Positions 1-11,205 of a stretch of 64,000 bases of DNA are shown one piece after another. Position 1 is the stretch's first letter; every line of letters starts with the position of its first letter. A program made the translations under genes and the position numbers. The DNA lies in assembly GCA_005656395.1 (NCBI GenBank), contig SRSI01000048.1, positions 682,001 to 746,000 of the forward strand, written 5' to 3'. This DNA is from Strongyloides papillosus. Lineage: Eukaryota; Nematoda; Chromadorea; Rhabditida; Strongyloididae. Below the pieces are notes generated by a model. The model saw nothing but the letters and a program-made list of their open reading frames with translations. It did not search any database and had not been told where the DNA came from.

Positions 1-511
1 AAAAGAGGAGTTATTGGATAAAAGGCTGGCCAGCTATCAGCAACAACCAATACCCCTACCTACGAGAAAACAATATATATATTTAGTAGCGCTATCGAAA
101 AAAAATATTACAAAACTTTAATAATATTTACTTATACAATTTCAGACTGGAAAATAATTAGAGGATTTGACCACCACGATACCAAACCACATATTATCAT
201 ACTATACTATTACATAAAGCGGCACCAACAACTACTTGGATTATTCGCAACGATACGAAGAAGGTAGCTGAGCAATTAAAAGACCTGACATTGAAAAGGA
301 AAAGAAGTACTACCAAAGGAGAGAAATGCGAAACAAGTAGATCAAAAACACCAACAAGCCAATTAAAACAATTAGAAGACGAATGGGAAACAACTCAAAG
401 AGATATGTTAAGAAAACCCACATCTGTTAAACTCCAAAAACTTGCGGAATACACGGAAAAAGTTGAGATCTACCGAAAAAACACAACATAAAGGAAGAAT
501 ACGTAATTCCT

Positions 512-997
512 ATGTTAGACTTTGGAGAAACTGATGAAAACAAATTGCGCAAAAGAATCATCGACGAACTATTCGAAAACACTATTATAGAACCACATAG
601 CGAAAACATAATACAAGTAAGAACAAATATAGCAGAAAAAACAGCCTTTTTCGTTAACAACGAAAAATGGAAAAAAGACAATCACCTCTTTACTATCAAC
701 CAAATAGCCAACGTACAAGAGAAAAATTACTATTCTATTTACATCCAAAATATCGGACGTAACCCAATTACTATCAAGAAAGGTACAATATTGGGACATA
801 TTACTGGTATCGTTGAAGATAACGAAAACCGCTTACTTATTAAGGGAGAAGAACTTATTCCCGAAGAAATTCAATTGGATAACATCCCAGAATTTCCAAG
901 AAAACAGAAAACATTATCTTACGATGAATTAATGAAACTTAAAAAAATAGATACCACCAATATATTCAAAAACAATATTCAGAAACTTAAAATCTAA
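512..997 (+). pseudogene. gypsy pol N-terminal fragment (protease-RT linker)
   Basis: A 161-codon open stretch. Around residues 85-105 it has the N-x-x-x-I-x-I-K-K-G-T-x-L-G pattern common just downstream of the protease in Ty3/gypsy polyproteins. It ends one base before the RT reading frame, which lies in another frame, so a frameshift separates the two. No DTG/DSG protease active site is present. It is a fragment of a dead element, not a host gene. Confidence 0.6.
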
Positions 998-998
998 T

Positions 999-2645
999 TT
1001 GAAAATACCGTCACATATTTCACGACTACGATGGCAAACCAGGACGATACAATGGACTAGGCACAATGGAATCAAACTAAAGAACATCAATTGCGAACCA
1101 AAAAGAATTCGTGCAGGCAGACTTCCAAAAGAGAAAGAAAAAGCAATGAAAGAACAACTTGAAATACTATTAAATAACGACATGATTGAACCAAGCCGAA
1201 GTCCATATTTATCCAGAGCATTATTAGTGAAAAAGAAAAATGGCGAATACCGATTTGTTGTAGACTTCAGAGAACTTAATTTACAGCTCATGAAACAATC
1301 TAATTACATACCTAGAATAGAAGACATCATGCAGGAAACAATCGGCAACAAATTTCATACAGTAATGGATTTCAAATCAGGTTTTCACCAAATACCACTG
1401 GATACAAATTCAAAAAGACTAGCCAGCTTCATAACACACAAAGGAATTTACAGCTACAAGGTCATGCCAATGGGCCTAAGTGGCTCCCCGGACACCTTTC
1501 AAAGAATTGTCGAAAACATGATGAATCAAGTACACAGATCTTTTGTTTACATCGATGACATATTACTCACATCAAAAGATGAAGATGAACATATCAAACA
1601 AATAGAAAAGACATTCAGATTCATGGAAAAATACAACATAAAGATCACTTTGGAAAAAACAGAATTTGGCAAAGCCGAAATCAAATACTTAGGTTTTATG
1701 CTATCAGAAAATGGAATTAGACCAGATCCAAAAAAGGTACAAGCAATAAAAGAAAAAGAAGCACCTAAAAACGACAAAGAAGTACGAGCATTTATTGGAA
1801 TGTACTCTTTTTTTCGACGACACATACAAAACTTCGCAAAAATAGCAGACCCATTGCACAAGATTGTAAATAACTACAAATGGACAGATATAGAAGAAAA
1901 AGCATTCATCAATCTCAAGGAAGCTCTTATTAATGCAGCAACTTTAAAACCACCCAATCCAGATAAACAATACACAATTCAAACAGATGCCAGTTTTCAA
2001 GGCCTTGGGGCCGTCCTTCTTCAAGATGACAACCCAATCGCATTTGCTATCCGAGGACTCAAGGTTGCAGAAAAGAATTATGAAATTATGCGATTAGAAG
2101 GCATTGCAATATTATTTGCACTTAAAACTTTCAGACCCTATATTTACGGTTTAAAAACAACAATAATAACCAACTACAAACCATTACTAGCATTCCTGCG
2201 AAATAAAGAACTGAAAAATGCTTTACAAAGACTACAAACAGCCATAATGGAGTACGACCTAGAAATTATATATCAACCCGGCAACGAAAACCACACAGCC
2301 GATTACCTTTTAAGAAAAAAATTTAATGTCATCGCTGGATTGAAAGAAAATATAATACAACCAGAAAAAGTTGAGAAATATTACAATAATTCTGAAAGAA
2401 AAATGTTAAGTTCTTCTAACACTATTAAAACTCAACATGGTGAACGATATATAGTACCAGAAGCTATAAAAGAAGAACTCTTGAAACAATACCATGCACA
2501 TCCTTGGTTAGGAGGCCATTATGGATATGACAAGAACATCCACAAATTTAAACAAATCTATTATTGGAAAACCTTAGAGGAAGATGCAAAGAAAACATGG
2601 AAAGAATGCATAGAATGTTTGAAAAACAAACCACAACCATTGTAA
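999..2645 (+). pseudogene. gypsy reverse transcriptase, RNase H and integrase zinc domain
   Basis: The 548-codon frame contains a full RT palm with the catalytic box YIDD (about residues 185-188), then RNase H starting at TDAS, with the catalytic Glu kept in RLEGIA. The third RNase H Asp (normally in a TDHKPL-like motif) reads TNYKPL, a loss of a catalytic residue. The C-terminal ADYL motif is present. The integrase HHCC zinc domain follows (H-x-x-H near HAHPW/GGHY, then CIECL). The frame is cut off by a solo LTR inserted at 2641, whose first bases supply the stop codon. Between 999 and 2640 the frame is uninterrupted, so decay is fairly recent. Confidence 0.9.
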
Positions 2646-2891
2646 ACCCCAGAGAAGTATGAGTCAAAGGAATACCAAGAGAAAGAGGAAGACATAACTA
2701 GGAGGCACAATATATAAAGAACATACTTTTAAATATATCATTATCTTTACTTTTTGTGTATGTTGTAACAGACAACACATATTATTTTATATTATACAAT
2801 TATCTTAAATAAAAGTTTGAATAAAACCTCAAGTGTAATTTATTATATTTGGAACCCCTTTAGGGGTTCCCCAGGATCCATCTGGATTACA
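2641..2891 (+). repeat. Solo LTR (251 bp) inserted in the gypsy integrase
   Basis: Starts TGTAAACC and ends GGATTACA (TG...CA ends). It is flanked by the direct repeat CCAT at 2637-2640 and 2892-2895, a 4-bp target-site duplication. An AATAAA lies near 2808. A perfect stem-loop, GGAACCCC-TTTA-GGGGTTCC, sits at 2855-2874 just before the 3' end. Integrase coding sequence stops on the left and resumes on the right in the same frame, because LTR plus duplication adds 255 bp (a multiple of three). It is most simply a solo LTR left by recombination of a full element. Confidence 0.85.
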
Positions 2892-3898
2892 CCATATCTC
2901 CAACTCAAAAATAGGTTAGGAAAAATACCAACAGCCGATTATCCATGCCAATCTTATTCAGTAGATATAATGACAGTTACAGACGGATTACATTATTTAA
3001 TTGTGATAGACGATTTTTCACGATTCACATACATTGAAAGATTATGGAGAACAAACACGGAACAAACTGCAAAAGAATTAGTAAAATGCTTCACAAGAAT
3101 TGAATGGCCAGAAAGAATACGCACTGACAATGGTAAAAACTTCAAATCAAGAAACTTTACAAAATATATAAAATTATTTTCTGTTGAACATATAACAACA
3201 ACTGCAAATATACACAGATCCAATGGAAGAGTAGAAAGAATAATTGGATTATTTCGACAAACACTACGCGCAAATAAACATGACGATCAGGACAACGCAC
3301 TCCAAATCGCAATATACGTATTTAATAATACACCACAATCAAAAACAAACATTATTCCAGCGCAACTAATTAAACACAATCCATCAAAGTCCCCAGGTAT
3401 ACCATATTACAATCAAAATCTAACAGGGGAAAAAAAGATTTATTTATAAAAAGAATACAACAGTATGAAAATCGGAAAGAAGCTGAAACAATAGATGAAA
3501 AAACGATACCACCAAACACAATTGTATGTCTAAAGAACACAGCAACAAGGACAACAGCAGTAAAGAATAACAAATTATATATTGGACCATTTAAGATTGT
3601 ACGAAGACTTCACTACAACACTTACGAAATACAGGATTTTAACGGAGAAAACACACACCAAGTATCGTTGGATCTACTGAAAATTGATCCAAAACAGAGA
3701 GGATTATGGAACACCAAACATGAAAAGAAGAGGACGACCAAGAAAACAGTAAGCGAATCAACAAAAGAAAAGAGTCCAACAAAAATTAAAGCTAATTCAA
3801 TACAAAATAAACAAAAGAAGAACATAATAAGAAATCAGAAGAATCTTCTTAGGAAGGGGGATGTAATGTGGAACACATTATTATCCACCCTATTCTAA
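2892..3898 (+). pseudogene. gypsy integrase catalytic core and C-terminal region
   Basis: Up to 3449 the frame encodes the rve integrase core: first Asp in SVDIM, second in RTDNGKNF and the Glu in GRVERI, the D,D-35-E arrangement. The frame is then lost around the A-run near 3430, and the C-terminal part (from about 3450, a GPFKIV-type motif followed by a lysine-rich tail) continues in another frame to 3898. This tail overlaps the start of the 3' LTR, as is usual for pol. It belongs to the same copy as the RT frame and is separated from it by the solo LTR. Confidence 0.8.
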
Positions 3899-4219
3899 GA
3901 AAACTCCAGACACAAATCATCCAACCCACATCCTCCTACTCACACTACCTGAAGCAATAAAAATACAAGCCTTTAAGACAACATAGCTAGTCTAGTTAAA
4001 ATAGTTTTCTAATATGTTGTAACCTTATAATACCTTTCTTTCTAATAAACTCTACCTTATATTAAATCAGCATATATATTCAAATAAAATATTTAAATAA
4101 CAAATAATAATTAGACCTATTAGGATATTACCGTGTGATAAATATAAAATTTTAAAGATCAATCACAACATTAGTTTTACTACAATTTTCACAACAAAAC
4201 TTTAATTTCTTTGATTACA
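3862..4219 (+). repeat. Candidate 3' LTR of the first gypsy element
   Basis: Begins TGTAAT directly after a purine-rich tract and could end at ATTACA at 4219, giving inverted TGTAAT/ATTACA ends and 358 bp. A stem-loop (TAATGTG/CACATTA) sits at the very start, and an AATAAA occurs near 4045. The left end is well supported by the polypurine tract. The right end is a guess, because no partner LTR is in the window and the next bases enter a tandem repeat. Confidence 0.45.
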
Positions 4220-4610
4220 AATTTACCACTTTTCTACTGTACCTAATTAATAGATACTATATGGATTTATGCCAAAAAATTATAAAAATTTCAAAATAAA
4301 GGGCAATAAAATTAATTACTTAATTTAAAGTTTTAATCAAAAAGATTAATGTATTTGAACTCAAACTTATCACTATCCTACTAGACATAATTAATTATTA
4401 AACATTTTATTAGTTCACAATATATGCCGAAAAATTACTAAATTTCAAAATAAAAAGCGGTAAAATTAATTACTTCTTAAACTTTTACATCAAAAAGATT
4501 AATGTATTTGAAATCAAACTTATCACTTTCCTACTAGACATAATTAATTATTAAACATTTATTAATTTACAGATAAAAAAGTTACTAAATTTTAAAGTAA
4601 ACTACGCAAA
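4213..4610. repeat. Tandem repeat, period about 153 bp, about 2.6 copies
   Basis: The string AAAAAGATTAATGTATTTGAA occurs in successive units 153 bases apart (near 4339 and 4492). Flanking phrases such as CCTACTAGACATAATTAATT and AAATTTCAAAATAAA recur in step. A diverged partial unit starts at 4213 and another ends near 4610. Units are very A+T-rich and differ by scattered substitutions. Confidence 0.75.
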
Positions 4611-4818
4611 TAATTACAATTTGAAAATACAATTGTATTCTCGGATTGATGAATTACATTTTTGAAAAAAGAAAATTTTTTTAATATAATAAAATGTGGT
4701 GGCATTGTCTATTCTTTTCATCAAATAATGATTTATAATAACATATTTTAAATTTTTGTAGTGATGGATTATGAAACCTCTAATTATTTCTCAATTGTCC
4801 TACCTCCTAATTAAAGCA

Positions 4819-4827
4819 TATATAAAG
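4819..4827 (+). promoter_or_regulatory. TATA-like box upstream of the 170-codon ORF
   Basis: TATATAAAG lies about 170 bases before the ATG at 4994. There is no ATG-proximal splice acceptor, so an ordinary capped transcript starting 25-35 bases downstream is plausible. In such A+T-rich DNA a TATA string is weak evidence alone. Confidence 0.3.
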
Positions 4828-4993
4828 GCATCATTTTGCTTTTCATCCTATTATTTGACTTAAAGAGCCTTTCTGATTTGTGTGATTTGGAAACCTACGC
4901 GAAATTTCTAATACAGTAATTAAGAAGAAATTTCAATACATTCATAGTACAGTAAATCACATAAACACGCCATTTCATCTACTGCCTATAAAA

Positions 4994-5506
4994 ATGAATG
5001 TTATTAAGAATCATATTTCTGGAAATGTCAAAAATGCTGGTAAAAATAAAAAAACCATTACAAATTGGGAAATTCACCAAATCGTTTTAAATTCAAAATC
5101 AGATATTGATACTGAAATTGAAATAGCTAAAACAATTGAATATGAAAGTTTTGCCGTAGATATAAAAAAAAATAAAAATTTATCTAAAAAGTTTTTGGAC
5201 AAGTTTAAAAAAAATTTAACATCTTTCAAAACTCAGTACAGCAGAATTAGTTGTAAAAACAAAAAACGAAGACCGATTAATGTAAATGAAAAAAATAGCG
5301 CATCAAACAATGCCGAAAATTTAGATCTGGAAAAGGAAGATAAAAACCACAAAGAAAATTCAAATAAAAAAAATAAGCAGCATTTTTTTAAAGCATTTTA
5401 CAATTTTGCAGTACTTTATACGACCATAGAGAATATCGTTTCGAACTGGCAAATATTAATTAGTGTGATATACAAAATATATGATTTAACATATACATTT
5501 TGTTAA
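4994..5506 (+). CDS. Orphan lysine-rich protein, 170 residues
   Basis: A single-exon frame with no recognised domain. The product is basic and hydrophilic (many K, N, E) over residues 1-135. A hydrophobic C-terminal stretch follows (about residues 137-168, containing FYNFAVLY and WQILISVIYKIY) that could be one membrane-anchoring helix. There is no signal peptide. The 513-bp length is unusual for chance in this A+T-rich sequence, and a TATA-like box lies upstream. It sits between a dead gypsy element and featureless DNA, so it could be a lineage-specific gene or part of an unrecognised transposon. No function is assigned. Confidence 0.45.
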   Translation: MNVIKNHISGNVKNAGKNKKTITNWEIHQIVLNSKSDIDTEIEIAKTIEYESFAVDIKKNKNLSKKFLDKFKKNLTSFKTQYSRISCKNKKRRPINVNEKNSASNNAENLDLEKEDKNHKENSNKKNKQHFFKAFYNFAVLYTTIENIVSNWQILISVIYKIYDLTYTFC

Positions 5507-7724
5507 TAATATCAATATATTATTATTTAACTCTATTTTTTTTAAGCAACTTTATATATTGTAAAATTATTAAAATAAACTACTGCAATCATTTGTTTTA
5601 TTTTATCCAATTTTCATTTAAAATCATAAACATTCAAGTCTATGTTAAAAATAAAAAGAGAAATAAGGTTGTCTGATTTTATAATTAATAATCCGTAAGA
5701 GTAATTTATTCCAACTTAAAGCGGAAATAGGTCTCAGAAATTTTGGCCTATAATTGGTCAAGTTATCGTTAAAAAAAAACTTTTTCGATCACTTTTTTCA
5801 CTTCAGCTTTCCAGAAATAACTTTGCTCAAAATTAATGAAAGTTTTCGATAGATATGACATTAAAAATGTCTAATACTATAATAAGAGGAGAACACAATA
5901 TTGTCGCGATTGATCAACGATTTGGCCAGTTATAGATAACAGAGCTGTTTCTATTTTTATAAAATAATTCTGAGTAAATGACGTTGAAAGATTAAACAAA
6001 TCTACCTATGAAATAGGTTGATGCTTCATTTTGAAGAAAAGTCTTGATTATTAAATATTATCAGATGGATTTTTGTTAAATTGTTTTAAATTCAAGATAT
6101 TTATTTTGAAATACACTTTTTAAGCTTTGTTTGCTTAATCGTTTATAATAAACTATACATCCGGCTTATCAATTTTTTTTAATTTGTAAAAAACTGTTAA
6201 AAAATGAATTTGTAGCTATTTTTCACGTTTTTTATACAAATTAATTCATAAAAGCAATGATATTGTGATTTATAATAAAAAAATAAGGCACTTTTCGGTT
6301 TTATCCTTCCAAAAAGATAGGCATTCAAATGGTTATTAATAATGATTTTTGATTATTTACAAATAAGTTATGTAAAAAAAAGATATTTTTAAATTTTCAT
6401 TGTGAAAATTTTTAATATTATTTAAGAAACACCTACTTTTGAATACTCTCTCTATATTCAGAAATGATAAGAGTATTCTCATTTACCCTTATTTTAGTAA
6501 TTTTATTAAAGTTGAGAACCTCTTATCATTCACTGCCTAAAAGTCTTCTTACTTTTCCAGAGACATTATCATTAATAATTTTTTATAGAAATTCATTTTT
6601 TACTAACAAATCTTCGAAAAAAATTTATTTGATTGACTTATATTTAATAATTCATGTGATAATAGTTCAATTTTAATTTTTTTATTGAAAATGATAAAAC
6701 CGAAATGTACCAAAAATAATTTCAATTATGATAATTCTATAGAATAAAAAAATTTATTTACATTATTGCTTTTTTTTGGATAAGCAGTTTTTAATAAAAG
6801 AAAATTTTCAGTATTAGTGTCTAAGAAATGAATTCTTCTTTTAGTTTTTACGCCATCTAAAAGTGAAAATTGGCCTTCAACATAGGTAGAACCAGAAAAA
6901 CAAAGATAATAAAAAACATTTTTTATTGAGAGAGCCAGCACACATACTAATCATTTAAAAAAACTGCAAAATGTATGGAACAATCTAATATTTTGGGTAG
7001 TTTGAAACATTTTTGTTGTTGTTTAGTTTTTTAAAATACGACTTAAATCTAATTTTTTGAATGGTGCGACATTTTTACTGCATTTTATGAAGAATTGTCA
7101 AAATTTGTCCTAATTTCTTCTGTGTGAAGAGTTAGTTTCTTTCTTAGAATTTATGTAATATTAGAAAAAAAATTAATAAAACTATTTCTAAAACGTACTA
7201 TTTGAAAACATCAGCTATCAAATTTTCGTTTTATTATTTTATTTTCTTGGAAATGGATACATAGAAACAAAATTATTTACTATCTTTCATAGTGGCTTTT
7301 GAAAAATAAAAATTAGTATAAAAAGTGAGAAAAGCAATGATACAAATCAATCGAAAATTATAGCATCATCTCCCTAACATTGTAACTTTTTTCAGATAAA
7401 AGGATACATAGGCCTCGAGTGTTTAAGGATGAAATTCTTCGAAGACTATGAAAGATAACTATTAACTATCTTAACACATTCATGACAAACATTTTAAGTC
7501 ATAAAAATGAGAGATATCTCGCCAACAGCCTCTAACGGAACCATATGAATTACCGAAATATCTAATCATCTGTCCGCTATGTATTAAATGTATCATTGTA
7601 ATTTTATAGAAAACACCGCTGTTATCTTATATAATAAAACGTTAGTTTTAGCTTAAAATCATTATTTAATTATTTAAACTTTATGATTACAACAAATGCT
7701 TTATCAAATGATTTTATCGGATAC
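5507..7724. other. A+T-rich stretch without recognisable genes
   Basis: No coding pattern of convincing length. A 70-codon frame at 6464-6676 begins with a hydrophobic, signal-like segment but has no family resemblance. Around 7395-7560 the base composition is less extreme and short frames look like worn coding sequence, but no family could be recognised. Confidence 0.5.
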
Positions 7725-8538
7725 CTATAAATATACAATTTTTTAATAAAAAGTAATTACAAAATCACTTTCTGTTGTCAAATTTCGACATTTTATACTT
7801 TGTACATATTATTTGTTCCCAGATAATCTATGTATAAAATACCATAAATCATATTAAAATAAATCTATCTTAAAACGATTTTAATTTTAATAGTTGAATG
7901 ATTTATTAAAGTTATTGTCTCTTGTAAAAGAGATACTTGGAATTAATTAAATTATGAAACACTTTTGTAACTTTCTACATAAGTAAAAAATATGAATAAT
8001 TAATATTTAAGTTAACAATTAATTAATGAAATGATGATATAACAAATTTTAGCATTTCAAATATAAATTTGACTACTTTAAAATTGTTTCATCAAGAGAA
8101 TCAAAAATTTTAACATATTTTAAAATGACAATAAAAAAAATCGTTGAAAAAAAGTTAAATATGATGATTAGAACATTAGTAATGTTTAGAAATTTTTGCA
8201 TTCAGAGTTTCTAAAATGTTTACTACTATAGAAACATTCATTAAAGATATTTGAATACGACGAAAAATTCAAAGAAAAAATAGAAATACTCAAAAAATAA
8301 TTGACTATGCAAATTATGAATATAGTATAGTAAAAGATGCATTTGATGAAGAAATAGTTAATATCACTAAAATAAAAACAATAATAGAATGAATAGTAAA
8401 TCAAAAAAGTTAAACTAATACAATCATCTAGTAAAAAATAAATATTAAATATTTTTTTATTTTCATAATTTAAATTTATATTTTAAATATCGTAGTAATA
8501 ATTTACTTCAAATCTCCATTTCTGATACATATTTTTAA
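7725..8538 (+). repeat. Duplicated segment, copy A
   Basis: Matches 11908-12746 in the same orientation nearly throughout, from CTATAAATATACAATT to GATACATATTTTTAA, with scattered substitutions and small indels. Both copies contain a worn coding stretch in the interval about 8240-8400 (EYDEKFKEK..., then an I/V-rich segment in another frame). This is probably the 5' part of the membrane-protein gene whose 3' part follows at 8609-9483. Confidence 0.8.
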
Positions 8539-8608
8539 CGAAAGTATGTACAGTAGCTCTTCAAAAACATAAACATTTCTACAAGTTTGAAAGAGATTCC
8601 TACATTTC

Positions 8609-9483
8609 AATGGAAAAAGAAGAACATTGGTCTAACAATTATTTAAGTAATTCAATAGTAAACCCAAATATTATGAAAAAATTTGAAAGTAACAACTTAA
8701 AGGACGATGCATTTATGTTAGGAATAATATCATTTTTTTATTGAGAATTTGAATATTAATAGCGAAAAAATATTTTTTACGAACTTATCTCATTCCTTTT
8801 ATAGAATGACAAAATTACAACTTAATAATAATAGAATCAATATAGAAGCAGGAAAAAAAATACTCAAAAATAAAATATATAATTTTGGAAATGAAATTTA
8901 TAGAGAAACATGCATTGCAAAAAATGAACACCTTAGAGAAGTAAGGGAAAGTCATACTCCGGAAGAAAAAGCCGTGCTTATTTGCACAGAGCAGATGTTA
9001 CTGGAGTCTCAACCAATAAGGAAAATATCATCAATGTTGAAATGTGTAAAGAATTTATTCCGGTTAAATATTTTCATGATCATTCGATAGATGAAGTATG
9101 CTACAGGTACATGCCTATACTATCAGAAAAAGGAAATTTATTATTTGTGGATGATAACAATTATGTCCATCACTACTCACCTTCAAGAAGATGTACTGAA
9201 GTTGTTGATGGTACAAAAACAAAAAACTATTTGTACACAACAAAGAAAATCATTATGAAAATTTCATAGATTGGTTTCTAAATATAATTCTTTTATTTCG
9301 AAAACTATCAAAATTGGATGGTGGAGTTACAACTTCTTAAATAATCAATTTCTAATTATTACCATATGTATAATAATTATTATATACTTTATTATACTTA
9401 TTTTACCACTAAAAAGCAACTACAAAGATTTATTTGATTATGTGGTTGATAATAACAAAAAAAGTAGATGCTTTGCAAGATAA
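8609..9483 (+). pseudogene. Decayed membrane (envelope-like) protein gene, copy A
   Basis: Coding similarity passes through three frames: from about 8609, a 113-codon frame at 8749-9090, a second at 8982-9269 and a third at 9271-9483, so at least two frameshifts or stops break it. Visible features are a Cys/His-bearing ectodomain-like part (YRETC, CYRYMP), a conserved block LLFVDDNNYVHHYSPSR followed by CTEVVDGTK, an aromatic membrane-proximal segment (IGWWSY) and one strong transmembrane helix (IITICIIIIIYFIILILPL) with a short basic tail. This is the layout of a type I viral or retroviral-type glycoprotein, but no specific family was recognised. A second copy of the central block lies at 14343-14612. 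Confidence 0.5.
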
Positions 9484-9605
9484 CCAAGAAAATTGGAATA
9501 CTTGGGATCATACAAAGCGTCAGAAATGAAGTTGATTTTCTTATATATCTTTCCTACATCAATGTGTTCAATTATCAATAGCGGAGATAGTATTTATAGT
9601 AAATA

Positions 9606-10388
9606 AGTTCTAAACATATTTCTGCAAATTGCTGCAGTAGGAAGCCTATTGAACATTGATCTTATAAATGAATTCGTAGATGTTATTGAAGAAATACTTT
9701 TCAAATGGCATCAAAATCGAGTAGAAATAATATCTAAAAACTACTGCAGTTCAATAAAATGTCATGAAATGACACATCTACCACAGTAATTATAATTTAA
9801 ATGAATTTATATAATTTATTTATTTTTAGCGTAGTAAAAAATCATGGACCCATAAACACATTCAGTACTTTTGCAGGTGAATCATCGTTGCATGATTTAA
9901 ATTCAATGCTTTCTTCCTTATCGTAAGAATATTTATTATTTGGATTATTTTATTTACATATATTTTTTAGTTTAGAAAATGTTTTAACGCAAATTACAAA
10001 AAGATTGGATGACAGGTGGTACTATTATGAAAAAACAAGTTCTTCGATTGCTGATTTAAAGGTAAAATTGAAATTTTTAATTATGATTATCTTATATATT
10101 TAAAACAGTATAATTGACATTCAAGTACCAGAGTCAATTCAAGGACTTTTTAATAACAAAGTCCATGTACTTAAGAATACAAATTATTTTTCTAAACTTT
10201 CAAATGGAAAAATATTGAACAAAATATGTAGTAATCTTGAAAGATCATCTATTGATCAAGATAGTTACATATATATTAATGAATCAAATCAAGAGAAATA
10301 CTTTCCATATGTTGTGCAATATATTGTTTTTGATGGAATCAGCAACGTTTTCTTCGTAACAAGAAGAATTATAGCATTGAAAACATAA
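9606..10388 (+). pseudogene. Broken CACTA/DUF4218-type transposase fragment
   Basis: Exon-like pieces can be read at about 9606-9785, 9830-9922, 9971-10061 and 10109-10388, separated by 40-50 bp GT...AG introns. Across the first junctions the frame is kept and gives the order HEMTHLP, then VVKNHGP, FSTFAGE and LTQITKRL. This resembles the N-H-x-L-x-H-L / GPL-x-x-F-S-x-F-x-F-E / I-x-x-R block of the DUF4218 region in En/Spm (CACTA)-type transposases. The last junction does not keep phase and an early TAA lies at the left end, so this copy is dead or partial. The N-terminal catalytic part was not found. Confidence 0.45.
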
Positions 10389-10994
10389 GAAGAATACATT
10401 GTTCATGAAAATATGGATATAGTAAATATGATAAGAAAAACAAAATTTTTCAGTAATTAAATCGAATTTGAAAGAAGAGATATTAACTTAAAAATTTTTG
10501 ATGCTAGGCTTAAGAGAATGTCATTTATTAAAGGAATATGCATCAAAACAGAAAGTAAAAAATTTATGTGTCCTTTGAATTGTTATGAACACAATTAATA
10601 AATATTAAATGGGACTACCTAATTTTAATAGATTTTTATTTTATGTTGATAACATCTTCTTGTTTTAGTGTTAAAAGAATTAAATGTTATTAAAAATAAA
10701 ATTTTACATTTATTTTTTTAGTTAAACATTTTGTGTTAATGAGCTAGATTCATAAAATGTTTTTATTTCTTTTATTTTAGGGGTGAGCAACACTAGCAGT
10801 GCATCTTTAAAAAATGCATTAGTTTTATCAGAATATGCATTATGCTAGCGTAATTCTCTGAAAAATTCATAAAAAATAGTAATTAGAATTTAAATAATTA
10901 AATTTTATTGTTGTGAAATAACTATTTTTTTAATGGATGTTGTTTTCCACTTTGATAGTTCAGTTGGTTAAATATAGATTTGGTAGTTAGTTGA
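10389..10994. other. Gap between transposase fragment and inverted repeat
   Basis: Mostly A+T-rich sequence with an ATGCATT motif repeated in both orientations near 10815-10845. No coding sequence recognised. Confidence 0.4.
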
Positions 10995-11175
10995 GGGGGC
11001 CCGTCAGCTCACCACTGGCTATTTGCTTTTTTATACACTATTGTATATAATACAAAGCAGTTTTATTCCAGTTTTGCGTATATTATAGTGTTAAAACAGA
11101 TGTCGAAAAAAACAAAATAGGCTTCAGAGCTTGTTCATAATCCCATATAAACAAGTGGTGAGTTGACGTGCCCCC
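10995..11175. repeat. Inverted repeat, 22-bp arms
   Basis: The left arm at 10995-11016 and the right arm at 11154-11175 are reverse complements with two mismatches. The arms are G+C-rich (GGGGGC at the outer edge, CTCACCACT inside) in otherwise A+T-rich DNA, with a spacer of about 137 bp. They could be terminal inverted repeats of a small DNA element or subterminal repeats of the neighbouring CACTA-like transposon. No target-site duplication is evident. Confidence 0.6.
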
Positions 11176-11205
11176 ATTTTTTTTAACAATTCTACTTTTT
11201 TCCAG

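Larger units (their letters stand above)
1..4219 (+). mobile_element. Decayed Ty3/gypsy LTR retrotransposon, 5' end outside window
   Basis: The order of pieces is gag/pol fragments, reverse transcriptase, RNase H, integrase zinc domain, integrase core, a purine tract (AGGAAGGGGGA ending at 3861) and a candidate 3' LTR. No aspartic protease DTG motif is visible, so the part between gag and RT seems deleted. The reading frame breaks near 1000 and near 3430-3450, and a solo LTR splits the integrase. The first 490 bases hold only short gag-like, lysine-rich reading frames; bases about 83-144 look like a small GT...AG intron or decayed sequence. The left LTR lies beyond the window. The family assignment rests on the RT and integrase motifs and is secure; the outer boundaries are not. 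Confidence 0.85.

Noticed and set aside
6464..6676. 70-codon frame starting with a signal-like hydrophobic segment
   Set aside because: Composition is that of random A+T-rich DNA and no family, conserved motif or splice context supports it.
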